A stretch of 35,041 nt of DNA, from positions 1 through 35,041 of the forward strand of contig JACMMS010000114.1 of the NCBI GenBank assembly GCA_014378915.1, in the 5' to 3' direction. The notes under the pieces were generated by a model that was not told the origin of the DNA, searched no databases, and worked only from the letters and a program-made list of their open reading frames with translations. Shown here piece by piece: positions 25,366 through 34,235 of the stretch. The position numbers and the translations under genes were made by a program. Numbering within the stretch: position 1 is the first letter of the stretch; each line of letters opens with the position of its first letter. The stretch comes from Methylophilaceae bacterium. Lineage in GTDB: Bacteria; Pseudomonadota; Gammaproteobacteria; Burkholderiales; Methylophilaceae.

Positions 25366-26097
25366 ATGACTTACTGCGTTGCTGTTTTGCTAGATGAAGG
25401 TTTGGTACTTGCCTCCGATACCCGCACCAATGCTGGGGTAGATCAAGTGGCTATTTTTCCAAAAATGCATGTATTTGAAGTGCGTGGCGAACGTGTAATT
25501 ACCATCCTTACTGCTGGAAATTTGGCTATTACGCAAGCCGTTGTCAATGGCTTACGTGAGGCGGTTAAATTAGATGATGGCTTACACTTGCAAAATATAG
25601 CCAGTATGTTTGATGCCGCTAAAATAGTGGGAGATGAAGTCAGAAGCGTCTTTGAGCGTGATGCTGAGCATCTTAAAAATCATAAAACAGAATTTAGCGC
25701 TAGCATTCTGCTAGCAGGGCAAATCAAAGGCGAAAAACCACGCTTATTTAGTGTCTACGCTGCGGGTAATTTTATCGAAACTAGCCAAGACACACCATAT
25801 TTTCAAATTGGTGAAATCAAATATGGTAAGCCGATTATTGATCGAGTTGTGAAATACAATAGCGATATGATGGATGCGGTAAAATGTTTACTTATTTCTT
25901 TTGATTCCACTATACGCAGCAATGTTTCTGTGGCGGCGCCCATCGATTTAATGCTGTACCGCACAAATAGTTTTCATGCAGATTGTCATCAGCGCATCAC
26001 AGAAAACGACCCTTACTATACTGCGGTGCGTCAAGGTTGGGGCGCAGGGTTAAAAAAAGTGTTTAGCGAATTACCTAGTCCAGATTGGTGCAATTAA
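25366..26097 (+). CDS. anbu: Anbu-type proteasome-like protease (bacterial proteasome homologue)
   Basis: Anbu (COG3484) is a self-compartmentalising Ntn-hydrolase related to HslV and proteasome beta subunits. The 243-residue protein begins MTYCVAVLLDEGLVLASDTRT: once Met is removed Thr2 would be the nucleophile, with Asp18 and Lys33 (IFPKM) at the positions of proteasome Asp17 and Lys33, so the active site looks intact. Later landmarks are FSASILLAGQI, YAAGNFIETSQDTPYFQIGEIKYGKPI and a C-terminal Trp-containing tail. Members are usually encoded beside the permuted ATP-grasp, alpha-E and transglutaminase genes, and a role in processing a peptide product or tag has been predicted. Here those genes lie over 8 kb upstream, while gmk follows by 40 bases. 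Confidence 0.92.
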   Translation: MTYCVAVLLDEGLVLASDTRTNAGVDQVAIFPKMHVFEVRGERVITILTAGNLAITQAVVNGLREAVKLDDGLHLQNIASMFDAAKIVGDEVRSVFERDAEHLKNHKTEFSASILLAGQIKGEKPRLFSVYAAGNFIETSQDTPYFQIGEIKYGKPIIDRVVKYNSDMMDAVKCLLISFDSTIRSNVSVAAPIDLMLYRTNSFHADCHQRITENDPYYTAVRQGWGAGLKKVFSELPSPDWCN

Positions 26098-26137
26098 GTC
26101 GCCATGTTATTTATTTTAATTTGAGCCATGGCATCAC

Positions 26138-26749
26138 ATGATTTTAGGTAATCTCTTCATTATTACAGCGGCTTCCGGGGCGGGAAAAACTACGCTGGTA
26201 AAAGCGCTGTTGGGCCAAGATACGCAGTTGACTTTGTCTGTTTCACACACGACAAGGCTGCCTCGTGTAGGTGAGGTTAACGGGCAAGATTATCATTTTG
26301 TAAGTGATGCAGAATTTTTAGCCGTACTTGAACAAGCTGGGTTTTTAGAAAGTGCCCAAGTACATGGTGCACGTTATGGTACTTCGCAAGCAATGGTGAA
26401 TGTAGCGCTACAATCCGGACGTGATGTGATTTTGGAAATTGATTGGCAAGGTGCACAGCAAGTACGTAATATTTATCCGCACGCCATTACTATTTTTGTA
26501 TTGCCGCCGTCAGTGGACGTCTTGGAGCAACGCCTAAATAATCGTGGAAAAGATAGCAGTGAAGTAATTGCACGGCGCGTAAATGCTGCCCGTGATGAGA
26601 TGCGCCATATGGTTGAGTTTGATTATGTTACAATTAACGACAATTTTGAAATTGCCTTGCAAGATCTTAGCGCAATCATCCGCACACATCGTTTGAAAAG
26701 CATCCAACAGTTAGCGCGGTATCAAACCTTAATCCAACAACTCACATAA
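26138..26749 (+). CDS. gmk: guanylate kinase
   Basis: Guanylate kinase phosphorylates GMP/dGMP to GDP/dGDP, feeding GTP and (p)ppGpp pools. The 203-residue protein has the P-loop ITAASGAGKTTLVKALL (Lys17), the GMP-binding stretch SVSHTTRLPRVGEVNGQDYHFVS at about 38-60, LESAQVHGARYGTS near 75-88, and ILEIDWQGAQQVR near 105. The lid region RLNNRGKDSSEVIARR is intact. It leads the block gmk-rpoZ-spoT, whose products all bear on the stringent response. The usual neighbour yicC is 15.5 kb upstream. Confidence 0.98.
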   Translation: MILGNLFIITAASGAGKTTLVKALLGQDTQLTLSVSHTTRLPRVGEVNGQDYHFVSDAEFLAVLEQAGFLESAQVHGARYGTSQAMVNVALQSGRDVILEIDWQGAQQVRNIYPHAITIFVLPPSVDVLEQRLNNRGKDSSEVIARRVNAARDEMRHMVEFDYVTINDNFEIALQDLSAIIRTHRLKSIQQLARYQTLIQQLT

Positions 26750-26770
26750 CCCACTATTGGAGAACTATAT

Positions 26771-26983
26771 ATGGCACGTATTACAGTAGATGATTGCTTA
26801 GTCAACATCCCAAACCGCTTTCAATTAACCTTGGTTGCCGCTTACCGTGCACGTCAATTAGCGAATGGTGCAGAACCACAAGTCAGCACACATGGTTTGC
26901 GTGATAAACCAACTGTTATGGCATTACGTGAAATCGCTGCAGGTAAAATTGGTGTAGATATTTTAAATCGCACACATTCTTAA
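26771..26983 (+). CDS. rpoZ: RNA polymerase omega subunit
   Basis: Omega helps fold and hold the beta' subunit and forms part of a ppGpp site on RNA polymerase. The 70-residue protein starts [20 protein letters not shown], followed by [14 protein letters not shown] and [15 protein letters not shown], the standard omega pattern; about 70 residues is normal in betaproteobacteria and shorter than the E. coli form. GGAGAA precedes the ATG. It lies 21 bases after gmk and before the RelA/SpoT homologue, as in many proteobacteria. Its stop codon is embedded in a short hairpin. Confidence 0.97.
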   Translation: MARITVDDCLVNIPNRFQLTLVAAYRARQLANGAEPQVSTHGLRDKPTVMALREIAAGKIGVDILNRTHS

Positions 26984-26988
26984 TGTGT
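26972..26988 (+). terminator. hairpin spanning the rpoZ stop codon
   Basis: ACACATT (26972-26978) and AATGTGT (26982-26988) pair perfectly around CTT, with the rpoZ stop TAA at 26981-26983 inside. The following CTTATTTAATTT is only weakly T-rich. It could act as a leaky terminator lowering spoT transcription relative to gmk-rpoZ, or protect a processed 3' end. Confidence 0.4.
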
Positions 26989-27067
26989 CTTATTTAATTT
27001 AGTCATCATGCTTAAGCTCACTCAACATCGTTATGTTTAAATATTGTTTGTGAATGAGTTTAATGCC

Positions 27068-29404
27068 ATGTCGCCTACTACACCAAATCCAGGGCCAAAA
27101 AAGCCGCTTAAGCCCAGTGAATTCGAACTAGCTGCAATCTCAACCCCGGCAGCAGAAATACCTACAACACACGTAAAACGCCATTTTAAAGGAGATGGTA
27201 AAGAGCACCATTTAGCTGATTTAGCGAATTCATTACCGCCTCTTTTACCTGCTGATACCGAAAACTCACAACTTACTTTATTACTTAAAGATTATCTAAA
27301 GCCAGATGATGTTGCCTTGGTGTGGGAGGCATATCGCTTTAGTGATGCTGCACATAAAGGGCAAATGCGTCGCAGCGGTGAGCCTTATATATCTCATCCC
27401 GTGGCTGTTGCATGCTTATTGGCCGAGTTGCATTTAGATACACCTACGTTACTGGCTGCTTTGTTGCATGATGTGGTGGAGGATACGCCAATTACTAAAG
27501 AAGAGGTTGGTGAAAAGTTTGGTAAGCAAGTGGCTGAATTAGTGGATGGATTATCCAAACTCGACAAAATTGAATTTCAAGATGCGATGCAGGTGCAGGC
27601 GGAAAATTTCCGCAAAATGCTGTTAGCAATGTCACAAGATGTGCGTGTTATTTTGGTTAAGCTGGCTGATCGTTTGCATAATATGCAAACTTTAGAGATT
27701 ATGCGGCCAGAAAAGCAAAAGCGTATTGCACGCGAAACGCTAGAAATTTACGCGCCAATTGCCAATCGCTTAGGCTTAAATAGCATCTATCAAGAACTGG
27801 AAGATTTAAGTTTTAAATATCTCTATCCCAATCGTTATCATGTGATTTCTAAAGCCATCAAAGCGGCACGTGGTAACCGCAAAGAAGTCATTACCAAAAT
27901 TTTGGATGCGATTAAACAACGCCTAAAAGATGTGGGTGTAGAGGCTGATGTGACTGGGCGTGAGAAACACCTTTATAGCATTTATAAGAAGATGACAGGT
28001 AAAACCGTTACTTTCTCACAAATTTACGATATTTATGGGTTTCGAGTCATTGTAAAAGATATGCAAACTTGTTATTTAGCGCTGGGTAATTTACATGCGC
28101 TTTATAAGCCGATTCCTGGTAAATTTAAAGATTACATCGCAATTCCTAAAGCCAATGGTTATCAATCTTTGCATACCACCTTATTTGGGCCATTTGGTAC
28201 ACCAATTGAGGTGCAAATCCGTAGTGAAGAAATGCATAACATTGCTGATGCAGGCGTTGCTGCGCATTGGTTGTACAAAACGACAGATGCTCAACTCACT
28301 AAATTACAGCAACAAACGCATCAATGGTTACAACGTTTGTTGGAAATTCAAACGGATAGTGCCGATTCATTGGAGTTTTTAGAGCATCTAAAAATTGACC
28401 TTTTCCCAGATGAAGTTTACGTATTTACGCCTAAAGGCAATATTTTGGCTTTGCCAATAGGCTCAACAGCGGTCGACTTTGCTTATGCGGTGCATACCGA
28501 TGTGGGTAATTGCTGTGTAGCCGTTAAAATTAATCAAGAACTAGCTCCACTGCGCACTGAAATGCGTAATGGTGACCACGTTGAAATTATTACGGCAGCA
28601 TTAGCTAAGCCAAATCCTACATGGCTTAACTATGTCATCACAGGCAAAGCACGTGCACATATTCGCCATTATTTAAAAAATCAACAATCAACGGAGTCTG
28701 CACATTTGGGTGAGCGTATGCTCAATCAGGCTTTGCGTGCGTTGCATATAGAGCCAGCAGCAGTTAAAAATAGTCAATGGCAAAAGTTAATACGTGATTA
28801 TGACGCTAAAGACAAATATGAAATTTTGACTGACATTGGCCTAGGTAAGCGCATTAATGTAATGGTAGCACATCAGCTTTTAGCACTCAGTGAAACCGCT
28901 GAAAAACCGATTGAAGGCCAGCATAAACCTTTGGATACTATTACCATCCGTGGCTCTGAAGGTATGGCAGTGCAGTTTGCACAGTGTTGTAGACCAATTC
29001 CAGGTGATCCAATTTTAGGCTTTATTAATAAGGATAAAGGTTTGGTTATTCATACGCATGATTGTTTAAGCGTACGCAAATTCCGTTTAGCCCCTGATAA
29101 ATGGTTGGATGTGGAGTGGGACCCTGAAAATACGCGGTTATTTAAAGTGAATCTTAAAATGGTGGTGGCGAATGAGCGCGGTATGTTAGCGAAAATCGCC
29201 GCAGGTATCGCAGACTCCGATTCCAACATTGATAATGTCAGCGTAGAGGAGCCAGACGGCAGTAAGTACGCCAATGTCAACTTTACTGTGCAAGTACATA
29301 ATCGTATGCACTTGGCAGATTTAATGCGTAATCTGCGTAAAATACCTGATGTAGTCAGAATTAATCGTGTTGAAGGGTCGGGTAGCGAGCAGCGTACCCA
29401 GTAA
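27068..29404 (+). CDS. spoT: bifunctional (p)ppGpp synthetase/hydrolase (RelA/SpoT homologue)
   Basis: This long RSH enzyme makes and degrades the alarmone (p)ppGpp. Domains in order over 778 residues: a polar Pro-rich N-terminal tail (1-60); an HD hydrolase domain with ISHPVAVA and the intact catalytic HDVVED at 134-139; a synthetase domain with GREKHLYSIYKKM, YDIYGFRVIV and YIAIPKANGYQSLHTT; a TGS domain (DEVYVFTPKGNILALPIGST); a CCRPIPGD Cys-containing region and a C-terminal ACT domain (FKVNLKMVVANERGMLAKIA). The intact hydrolase motif makes it SpoT-like rather than RelA-like. I use ATG 27068; GTG 27050 and TTG 27044 are in frame upstream and no start has a clear ribosome site. Confidence 0.96.
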   Translation: MSPTTPNPGPKKPLKPSEFELAAISTPAAEIPTTHVKRHFKGDGKEHHLADLANSLPPLLPADTENSQLTLLLKDYLKPDDVALVWEAYRFSDAAHKGQMRRSGEPYISHPVAVACLLAELHLDTPTLLAALLHDVVEDTPITKEEVGEKFGKQVAELVDGLSKLDKIEFQDAMQVQAENFRKMLLAMSQDVRVILVKLADRLHNMQTLEIMRPEKQKRIARETLEIYAPIANRLGLNSIYQELEDLSFKYLYPNRYHVISKAIKAARGNRKEVITKILDAIKQRLKDVGVEADVTGREKHLYSIYKKMTGKTVTFSQIYDIYGFRVIVKDMQTCYLALGNLHALYKPIPGKFKDYIAIPKANGYQSLHTTLFGPFGTPIEVQIRSEEMHNIADAGVAAHWLYKTTDAQLTKLQQQTHQWLQRLLEIQTDSADSLEFLEHLKIDLFPDEVYVFTPKGNILALPIGSTAVDFAYAVHTDVGNCCVAVKINQELAPLRTEMRNGDHVEIITAALAKPNPTWLNYVITGKARAHIRHYLKNQQSTESAHLGERMLNQALRALHIEPAAVKNSQWQKLIRDYDAKDKYEILTDIGLGKRINVMVAHQLLALSETAEKPIEGQHKPLDTITIRGSEGMAVQFAQCCRPIPGDPILGFINKDKGLVIHTHDCLSVRKFRLAPDKWLDVEWDPENTRLFKVNLKMVVANERGMLAKIAAGIADSDSNIDNVSVEEPDGSKYANVNFTVQVHNRMHLADLMRNLRKIPDVVRINRVEGSGSEQRTQ

Positions 29405-29424
29405 CTAAGATTTGGAGACCATGA

Positions 29425-30057
29425 ATGAGTGAATATTTTCACCAAGGTAATCGTCAATTGCAAGATGAGTTTGATACGCGACGCCTCGCCGATAGGCTGC
29501 AAGGCGGCATTATTGCGGCCTCAATTAATCCCCTTGATGCTGAATTTATTGAAGCGCAGAACATGTTTTTTTTGGCCACTGTTGATGATAAAGGCCAAGC
29601 GAATTGCTCTTATAAGGGCGGTAATAAAGGCTTAGTCAAAGTGGTAGATGAAACGAAGCTAGCTTTCCCTATCTATGACGGCAATGGTTTGTTTATGTCA
29701 GCTGGCAACGTATTAGTGAACGGTGAAGTCGGCCTACTGTTTGTGGATTTTGAAAAGCAGGCACGCCTACGTGTAAATGGCTTTGCGAGTATTACTGCTA
29801 ACGACGAATTACTCGAAAATTGGCCCGAAGCTAAAGTTGTGGTCCGCGTAAAAGTGCGTGAGACTTTTCCTAACTGTCCGCGCTATATACATAAAATGGC
29901 ACTCGTAGAAGAATCAAGCTTTGTGCCGCAAACAGCCTGCGCAACGCCAGCAGCACCTTGGAAAAAACTGGAAATTGTTGCGGATGTGTTGCCAGACTAT
30001 GATGCCCATTTGGCGGGTAATGAGCAGAATGTACTGGCTGCTATCAATAGAAACTAG
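29425..30057 (+). CDS. pyridoxamine 5'-phosphate oxidase-fold protein
   Basis: This 210-residue soluble protein has the split-barrel FMN-binding fold of the PNPOx-like family: FIEAQNMFFLATVDDKGQANCSYKGG around 40-65, LAFPIYDGNGLFMSAGNVLVNGEVGLLFVDF around 78-108, LRVNGFASI, and a VKVRETFPNCPRYIHKM stretch near 150-167. It is not the biosynthetic PdxH itself; relatives are generally flavin or heme binding proteins with unknown substrates. ATG 29425 follows GGAG by 8 bases, 20 bases after the RSH gene, so it is probably in the same transcript. The CPRYIHKM segment resembles a conserved family signature. Confidence 0.85.
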   Translation: MSEYFHQGNRQLQDEFDTRRLADRLQGGIIAASINPLDAEFIEAQNMFFLATVDDKGQANCSYKGGNKGLVKVVDETKLAFPIYDGNGLFMSAGNVLVNGEVGLLFVDFEKQARLRVNGFASITANDELLENWPEAKVVVRVKVRETFPNCPRYIHKMALVEESSFVPQTACATPAAPWKKLEIVADVLPDYDAHLAGNEQNVLAAINRN

Positions 30058-30115
30058 TTAATTAATCAAACTCTAAGAATATTATTTTATAAATATAGCA
30101 AATAGGAGCAAGAGA

Positions 30116-30496
30116 ATGAGCAAACAAATTATTCATACAGATGGCGCCCCAGTAGCCATTGGTACCTACTCACAAGCAGTTAAAGTAGTAGATACGGTTT
30201 ACTTATCAGGTCAAATCGGCTTAGACCCAGTTTCTATGCAGATGGTAGAGGGTATAGAAGCACAAATTCATCGTGTATTCACTAATCTAAAAGCAGTCAC
30301 TGAAGCCGCTGGTGGTTCTATGGCGGATATCGTTAAATTGAATGTTTTTTTAACTGATTTATCTAACTTTACGTTGGTTAATACTATTATGGCAGAATAT
30401 TTTACACAACCGTACCCTGCGCGTGCTGCGGTAGGCGTGGCTTCCTTACCAAGAGCTGCATTAGTTGAGGCTGACGGGGTCATGGCGCTAAATTAA
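30116..30496 (+). CDS. ridA: RidA family reactive intermediate deaminase
   Basis: RidA hydrolyses reactive enamine/imine intermediates released by PLP enzymes such as threonine dehydratase. The 126-residue protein shows [24 protein letters not shown] near residues 17-42, [25 protein letters not shown] in the middle, and the signature [24 protein letters not shown] with the conserved Arg at the end. AGGAG precedes the ATG. It sits 58 bases after the PNPOx-fold gene, between spoT and recG, an order common in betaproteobacteria. Confidence 0.96.
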   Translation: MSKQIIHTDGAPVAIGTYSQAVKVVDTVYLSGQIGLDPVSMQMVEGIEAQIHRVFTNLKAVTEAAGGSMADIVKLNVFLTDLSNFTLVNTIMAEYFTQPYPARAAVGVASLPRAALVEADGVMALN

Positions 30497-30588
30497 TTGT
30501 TTGCCCTCAATTCATGCATATGCAGGAATGACGAATTAATTCTCACTTATTTCTAACATCAGAGTTTATTAAAGTTCAAGGAAACCCT

Positions 30589-32682
30589 CTGACCGATCTC
30601 GCCAACATCAAAGCTTTTAGCAAGCCTTTATTGGCAAATCTGCAAAAGCTTGGCGTTTTTGATGTCCAAGGTCTATTGCACCATTTACCACTGCGGTATA
30701 TCGATGAAACGCGTATTACTGCTATCCGTGACTTACGCACTGGAGATTCTGTTCAAGTCGAAGGAGAAATTGTCCATAATGAAGTGACCTATAAGCCGCG
30801 CAAAGCGCTTGTCGCGAAATTGCAAGATATTGGCGGCCAACAACTTTCTCTACGTTTTTTTCATTTTTATCCTAGTCAAATTAGTGCGTTAAAAGTGGGC
30901 ACTAGGCTACGTGTATTTGGTGAAGTGCGAGGTGGTTTTTTCGGTTGGGAGATGGTGCATCCACAATTTCGCAGTGTGAAAGATGAAGAACCTATTGTCG
31001 AGACGCTCACGCCCATTTACCCAACTACAGCAGGCTTAACTCAGGGTGCGCTTCGTAAATGGATTAAGTGGGCATTTGCTCATGGTGATTTATCCGAAAC
31101 TTTACCAGCCGCGCAGTATAAAAAAGTCAAATCAGATAATCTTCCAAGTTATGCTGATAGCTTACAAGCGATTCATCATCCTACGCCTGATGCTAATTTA
31201 CGAGATTTGGATGAGCGTCAAACCCCTGGTTGGCGCAGATTAGCTTTTGATGAGTTATTAGGCCAGCAACTTTCTATGCGCCAGCATTATGCGCGTCGCA
31301 GAACAGTTGGGACACCTGCGTTTAAGCCAGCTAAAACACTCATAACAGCCCTGCTCAAGAATATTGGCTTTCCGCTTACAGGGGCACAACAGAGAGTTGC
31401 CTTAGAAATTGGTCGTGACTTAATGCAGCCATATCCTATGCAGCGTTTATTACAAGGCGACGTGGGTAGTGGTAAAACAGTGGTTGCGACGATGGCCGCT
31501 TTGCAAGCCATCGAAAATGGTTGGCAAGCGGCAATTATGGCGCCTACTGAGATTTTGGCTGAGCAACATTATCAAAAAATGCGTACTTGGTTAGCATTAA
31601 TGCAGGGGGTAACTAATACTGAAATCAATATTGCTTGGCTTTCTGGCAGTCAAAGTAAAAAAGACCGCACAGCTTCATTAGTGGCTATTGCTAGTGGTAC
31701 TGCACAATTGGTCGTTGGCACGCATGCTTTGTTTCAAGAGGCTGTTGTTTTTGCAAAGTTAGGCTTGGTAGTCGTGGATGAGCAGCATCGCTTTGGTGTA
31801 CAACAAAGGTTATCGCTCAAAAATAAAGGCGAGCGAAACGGACATCCTGGCAAAGCCTTTTCACCACATCAGTTGATGATGTCCGCAACGCCTATTCCAC
31901 GCACCTTGTCGATGAGTTATTACGCAGATTTAGATGTGTCTGTGATTGATGAGCTGCCGCCAGGTCGCACGCCCATTGCCACAAAATTAGTATCAGATGA
32001 ACGTCGTGACGAAGTGCTGAATCGTGTGCGCGATGCCTGTATGACGGGTAGCCAAGCTTATTGGGTATGCCCGTTGATTGAAGAAAGCGAAGTGCTACAA
32101 CTGCAAACTGCAACCAATACCTTTGCTAATATGCAAACCACTTTTCCAGATTTGCATGTCGGGCTAGTGCACGGACGTATGAAACCTGCAGAAAAGCAAG
32201 TGGTGATGCAGGCTTTTAGTCAGGGCGATATTCAACTACTAGTCGCCACTACGGTCATTGAAGTTGGCGTAGATGTACCTAATGCGAGCTTAATGGTGAT
32301 AGAGCACGCAGAACGGATGGGTTTAAGCCAGTTGCATCAATTACGCGGCCGCGTAGGTCGTGGGGCAGCAAAAAGCGCTTGTATCTTGCTCTATCAAAAT
32401 AAGTTATCTGACACAGCGCGTGCAAGGTTAAAAATTATTTATGAAAGTAACGATGGCTTTGTGATTGCCCAAGCTGATCTTAATTTGCGTGGCCCTGGCG
32501 AAATGATGGGCGTGCGGCAAAGCGGTACACCTATGTTGAAAATTGCGGATTTAACACGTGATGCAGATTTATTAGAAATTGCACAGAGCACCGCAGATAA
32601 ATTGTTGCAAGACTATCCACATGAGGTAGAGCATCATTTGGCCAGATGGATGGCAAAGGCTGCTGAGCTGGTAAAGGTATAA
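30589..32682 (+). CDS. recG: ATP-dependent DNA helicase RecG (probable CTG start)
   Basis: RecG remodels stalled replication forks and branches DNA junctions. The wedge/OB domain (LHHLPLRYIDET, GEVRGGFFGWEMVHPQF) is followed by the helicase motifs LTGAQQRVALEI, GDVGSGKTVVA (Walker A), APTEILAEQHY, DEQHRFGVQQR, SATPIPRTL, GLVHGRMKP, ATTVIEVGVDVPNA and QLRGRVGRG. The first standard start, TTG 30631, would begin at ANLQKLGVF and cut the N-terminal helix. CTG 30589 lies six bases after AGGA and gives (M)TDLANIKAFSKPLLANLQKLG, 697 residues, matching usual RecG length. No ATG, GTG or TTG lies upstream of it in the 30550-30589 stretch I checked. Confidence 0.95.
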   Translation: MTDLANIKAFSKPLLANLQKLGVFDVQGLLHHLPLRYIDETRITAIRDLRTGDSVQVEGEIVHNEVTYKPRKALVAKLQDIGGQQLSLRFFHFYPSQISALKVGTRLRVFGEVRGGFFGWEMVHPQFRSVKDEEPIVETLTPIYPTTAGLTQGALRKWIKWAFAHGDLSETLPAAQYKKVKSDNLPSYADSLQAIHHPTPDANLRDLDERQTPGWRRLAFDELLGQQLSMRQHYARRRTVGTPAFKPAKTLITALLKNIGFPLTGAQQRVALEIGRDLMQPYPMQRLLQGDVGSGKTVVATMAALQAIENGWQAAIMAPTEILAEQHYQKMRTWLALMQGVTNTEINIAWLSGSQSKKDRTASLVAIASGTAQLVVGTHALFQEAVVFAKLGLVVVDEQHRFGVQQRLSLKNKGERNGHPGKAFSPHQLMMSATPIPRTLSMSYYADLDVSVIDELPPGRTPIATKLVSDERRDEVLNRVRDACMTGSQAYWVCPLIEESEVLQLQTATNTFANMQTTFPDLHVGLVHGRMKPAEKQVVMQAFSQGDIQLLVATTVIEVGVDVPNASLMVIEHAERMGLSQLHQLRGRVGRGAAKSACILLYQNKLSDTARARLKIIYESNDGFVIAQADLNLRGPGEMMGVRQSGTPMLKIADLTRDADLLEIAQSTADKLLQDYPHEVEHHLARWMAKAAELVKV

Positions 32683-32721
32683 GTGAGTAAGGCTTTATAG
32701 TTTTATGCCATAATTGTGCTT

Positions 32722-33318
32722 ATGAAATTTCAGCATCTACATCATTTAAATAATCGTGAAAATTGGCTCAAAAGCCCTGTCAATAGCGGTAAGTTTCGTT
32801 CTTATTTGATTGGTAAAGGCTCACTTACAATGCGTTTGCAGCTGCAAAGCCAGCACTTTTCAGTGACCCCTTTGCGGCTAAGGCAAGCAAAAGCATTACA
32901 ACATGAAGCTGCTTTATTAGCTTTAAAAGCGCAACAACATGCTTTGCAGCGGGATGTACTTTTAGTGTGTGATGGCGTTCCCGTAGTATTTGCTCATAGT
33001 GTATTGCCGAATCAAAGCTTGCGTGGCGATTGGCGTGGACTAGGGCGTTTAGGTTCGAAACCATTGGGTGCTATTTTGTTTGCCAACCCAAAAGTTCAGC
33101 GTACACCTTTAACTTATAAAAAACTGAGCAGCCACAATCACTTGTATCAGCTTATTTTGCGCCATTCCTTAGCTAATAATCAAATGCTTAACCAGTCGCT
33201 GCAGTCGGGTCAGCCTTTATGGGCTAGGCGTTCTGTGTTTAGTCTACGCAGTTCAAATCTAGGCCAAGCTAAAATTTTAGTCACAGAAGTCTTTTTGCCA
33301 GCCATACTAAAATCATAA
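32722..33318 (+). CDS. ubiC: chorismate pyruvate-lyase
   Basis: UbiC removes pyruvate from chorismate to give 4-hydroxybenzoate, the first committed step of ubiquinone synthesis; the next gene, ubiA, uses that product. The 198-residue protein aligns by eye with E. coli UbiC: CDGVPVVFAHSVLP (E. coli GEPWLAGRTVVP), LGRLGSKPLGAILF, LWARRSVFSL and the C-terminal VTEVFLPA with the conserved Glu. The active-site Arg of GRTVVP is His here; I believe this may be usual in betaproteobacterial UbiC but cannot confirm it. ATG 32722 is chosen over GTG 32716. It starts 39 bases after recG and is followed by ubiA after 35 bases. Confidence 0.9.
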   Translation: MKFQHLHHLNNRENWLKSPVNSGKFRSYLIGKGSLTMRLQLQSQHFSVTPLRLRQAKALQHEAALLALKAQQHALQRDVLLVCDGVPVVFAHSVLPNQSLRGDWRGLGRLGSKPLGAILFANPKVQRTPLTYKKLSSHNHLYQLILRHSLANNQMLNQSLQSGQPLWARRSVFSLRSSNLGQAKILVTEVFLPAILKS

Positions 33319-33353
33319 TGCTAAATACAATGGCTTAAAAGAAATATTTTATA

Positions 33354-34235
33354 ATGAATAAACAACAGCTTATAGATAAAATAAACGCTTACGAGCACTT
33401 AATGCGTTTAGACAAACCCATTGGTATTCTACTGTTGTTATGGCCTACTTTATGGGCGCTATCCATAGCTAGTCATGGGCAACCAGATTGGATAATCGTG
33501 ATGATTTTTATCTTGGGCACAGCGCTTATGCGTTCAGCAGGATGCGTAATGAATGACATTGCCGATCGAAAGTATGATGCCTTGGTCGAACGCACCAAAA
33601 ATCGCCCGTTAGCGACACAAGAAGTGACTATAAAAGAAGCTAGCTATTTAGCTGCAGCATTAAGTTTGCTTGCGTTTTTTTTGGTGCTATTTCTTAATAA
33701 AACTACCATCTATTTATCATTTGCTGCGCTGTTTTTAGCCTTTACATATCCACTAACTAAACGCTTTTTAGCAATCCCTCAAGCGTATTTAGGCGTTGCC
33801 TTTGGTTTTGGTATACCAATGGCGTTTGCTGCCATTAATAACTACATTCCTCCACTGGCGTGGCAGTTGTTATTGGCTAATGTTTTTTGGGCAATCGCCT
33901 ACGACACGGAATATGCGATGGTAGACCGCGAAGATGACCTGAAAATAGGTATTAAATCCTCTGCAATTTTTTTTGGGAAATTTGATGTCGCCGCAATTAC
34001 GCTGTGCTACTTAGCAATGTTGCTGATATTGATTTATATTGGTAAATTCATTGGGTTTGGCCAATACTACTTTATTGGTTTAGGCCTAGCCTTTTGCTTA
34101 ATGATTTATCAATTTAGCTTGATTCGCCATCGTGTTAAGAGTCAATGTTTTAGAGCGTTTAACAGCAATAGTTGGATAGGTTGCGCTATTTTTTTAGGTT
34201 TGGCTATGGATTTATTACGGCGGTTTCAAGGTTGA
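33354..34235 (+). CDS. ubiA: 4-hydroxybenzoate polyprenyltransferase
   Basis: UbiA attaches the polyprenyl chain to 4-hydroxybenzoate in the inner membrane. The 293-residue protein has eight or nine hydrophobic helices and both Asp-rich prenyl-diphosphate/Mg motifs: NDIADRKYD at about 67-75 and YDTEYAMVDREDD at about 183-195, with the KNRPL segment between. The C-terminal end (AMDLLRRFQG) is positioned where IS30 sequence begins: its stop lies within the end of the transposase gene on the other strand (10-base overlap), so the last few codons and the stop may have been supplied by the insertion. Function is probably kept because this tail is not conserved. Confidence 0.95.
   Translation: MNKQQLIDKINAYEHLMRLDKPIGILLLLWPTLWALSIASHGQPDWIIVMIFILGTALMRSAGCVMNDIADRKYDALVERTKNRPLATQEVTIKEASYLAAALSLLAFFLVLFLNKTTIYLSFAALFLAFTYPLTKRFLAIPQAYLGVAFGFGIPMAFAAINNYIPPLAWQLLLANVFWAIAYDTEYAMVDREDDLKIGIKSSAIFFGKFDVAAITLCYLAMLLILIYIGKFIGFGQYYFIGLGLAFCLMIYQFSLIRHRVKSQCFRAFNSNSWIGCAIFLGLAMDLLRRFQG

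Noticed and set aside
30491-30541. TTCATGCATATGCAGGAA palindrome and AATTAATT pair between ridA and recG
   Set aside because: Short AT-rich palindromes without a T tract or promoter; could be chance. Not enough for a regulatory call.
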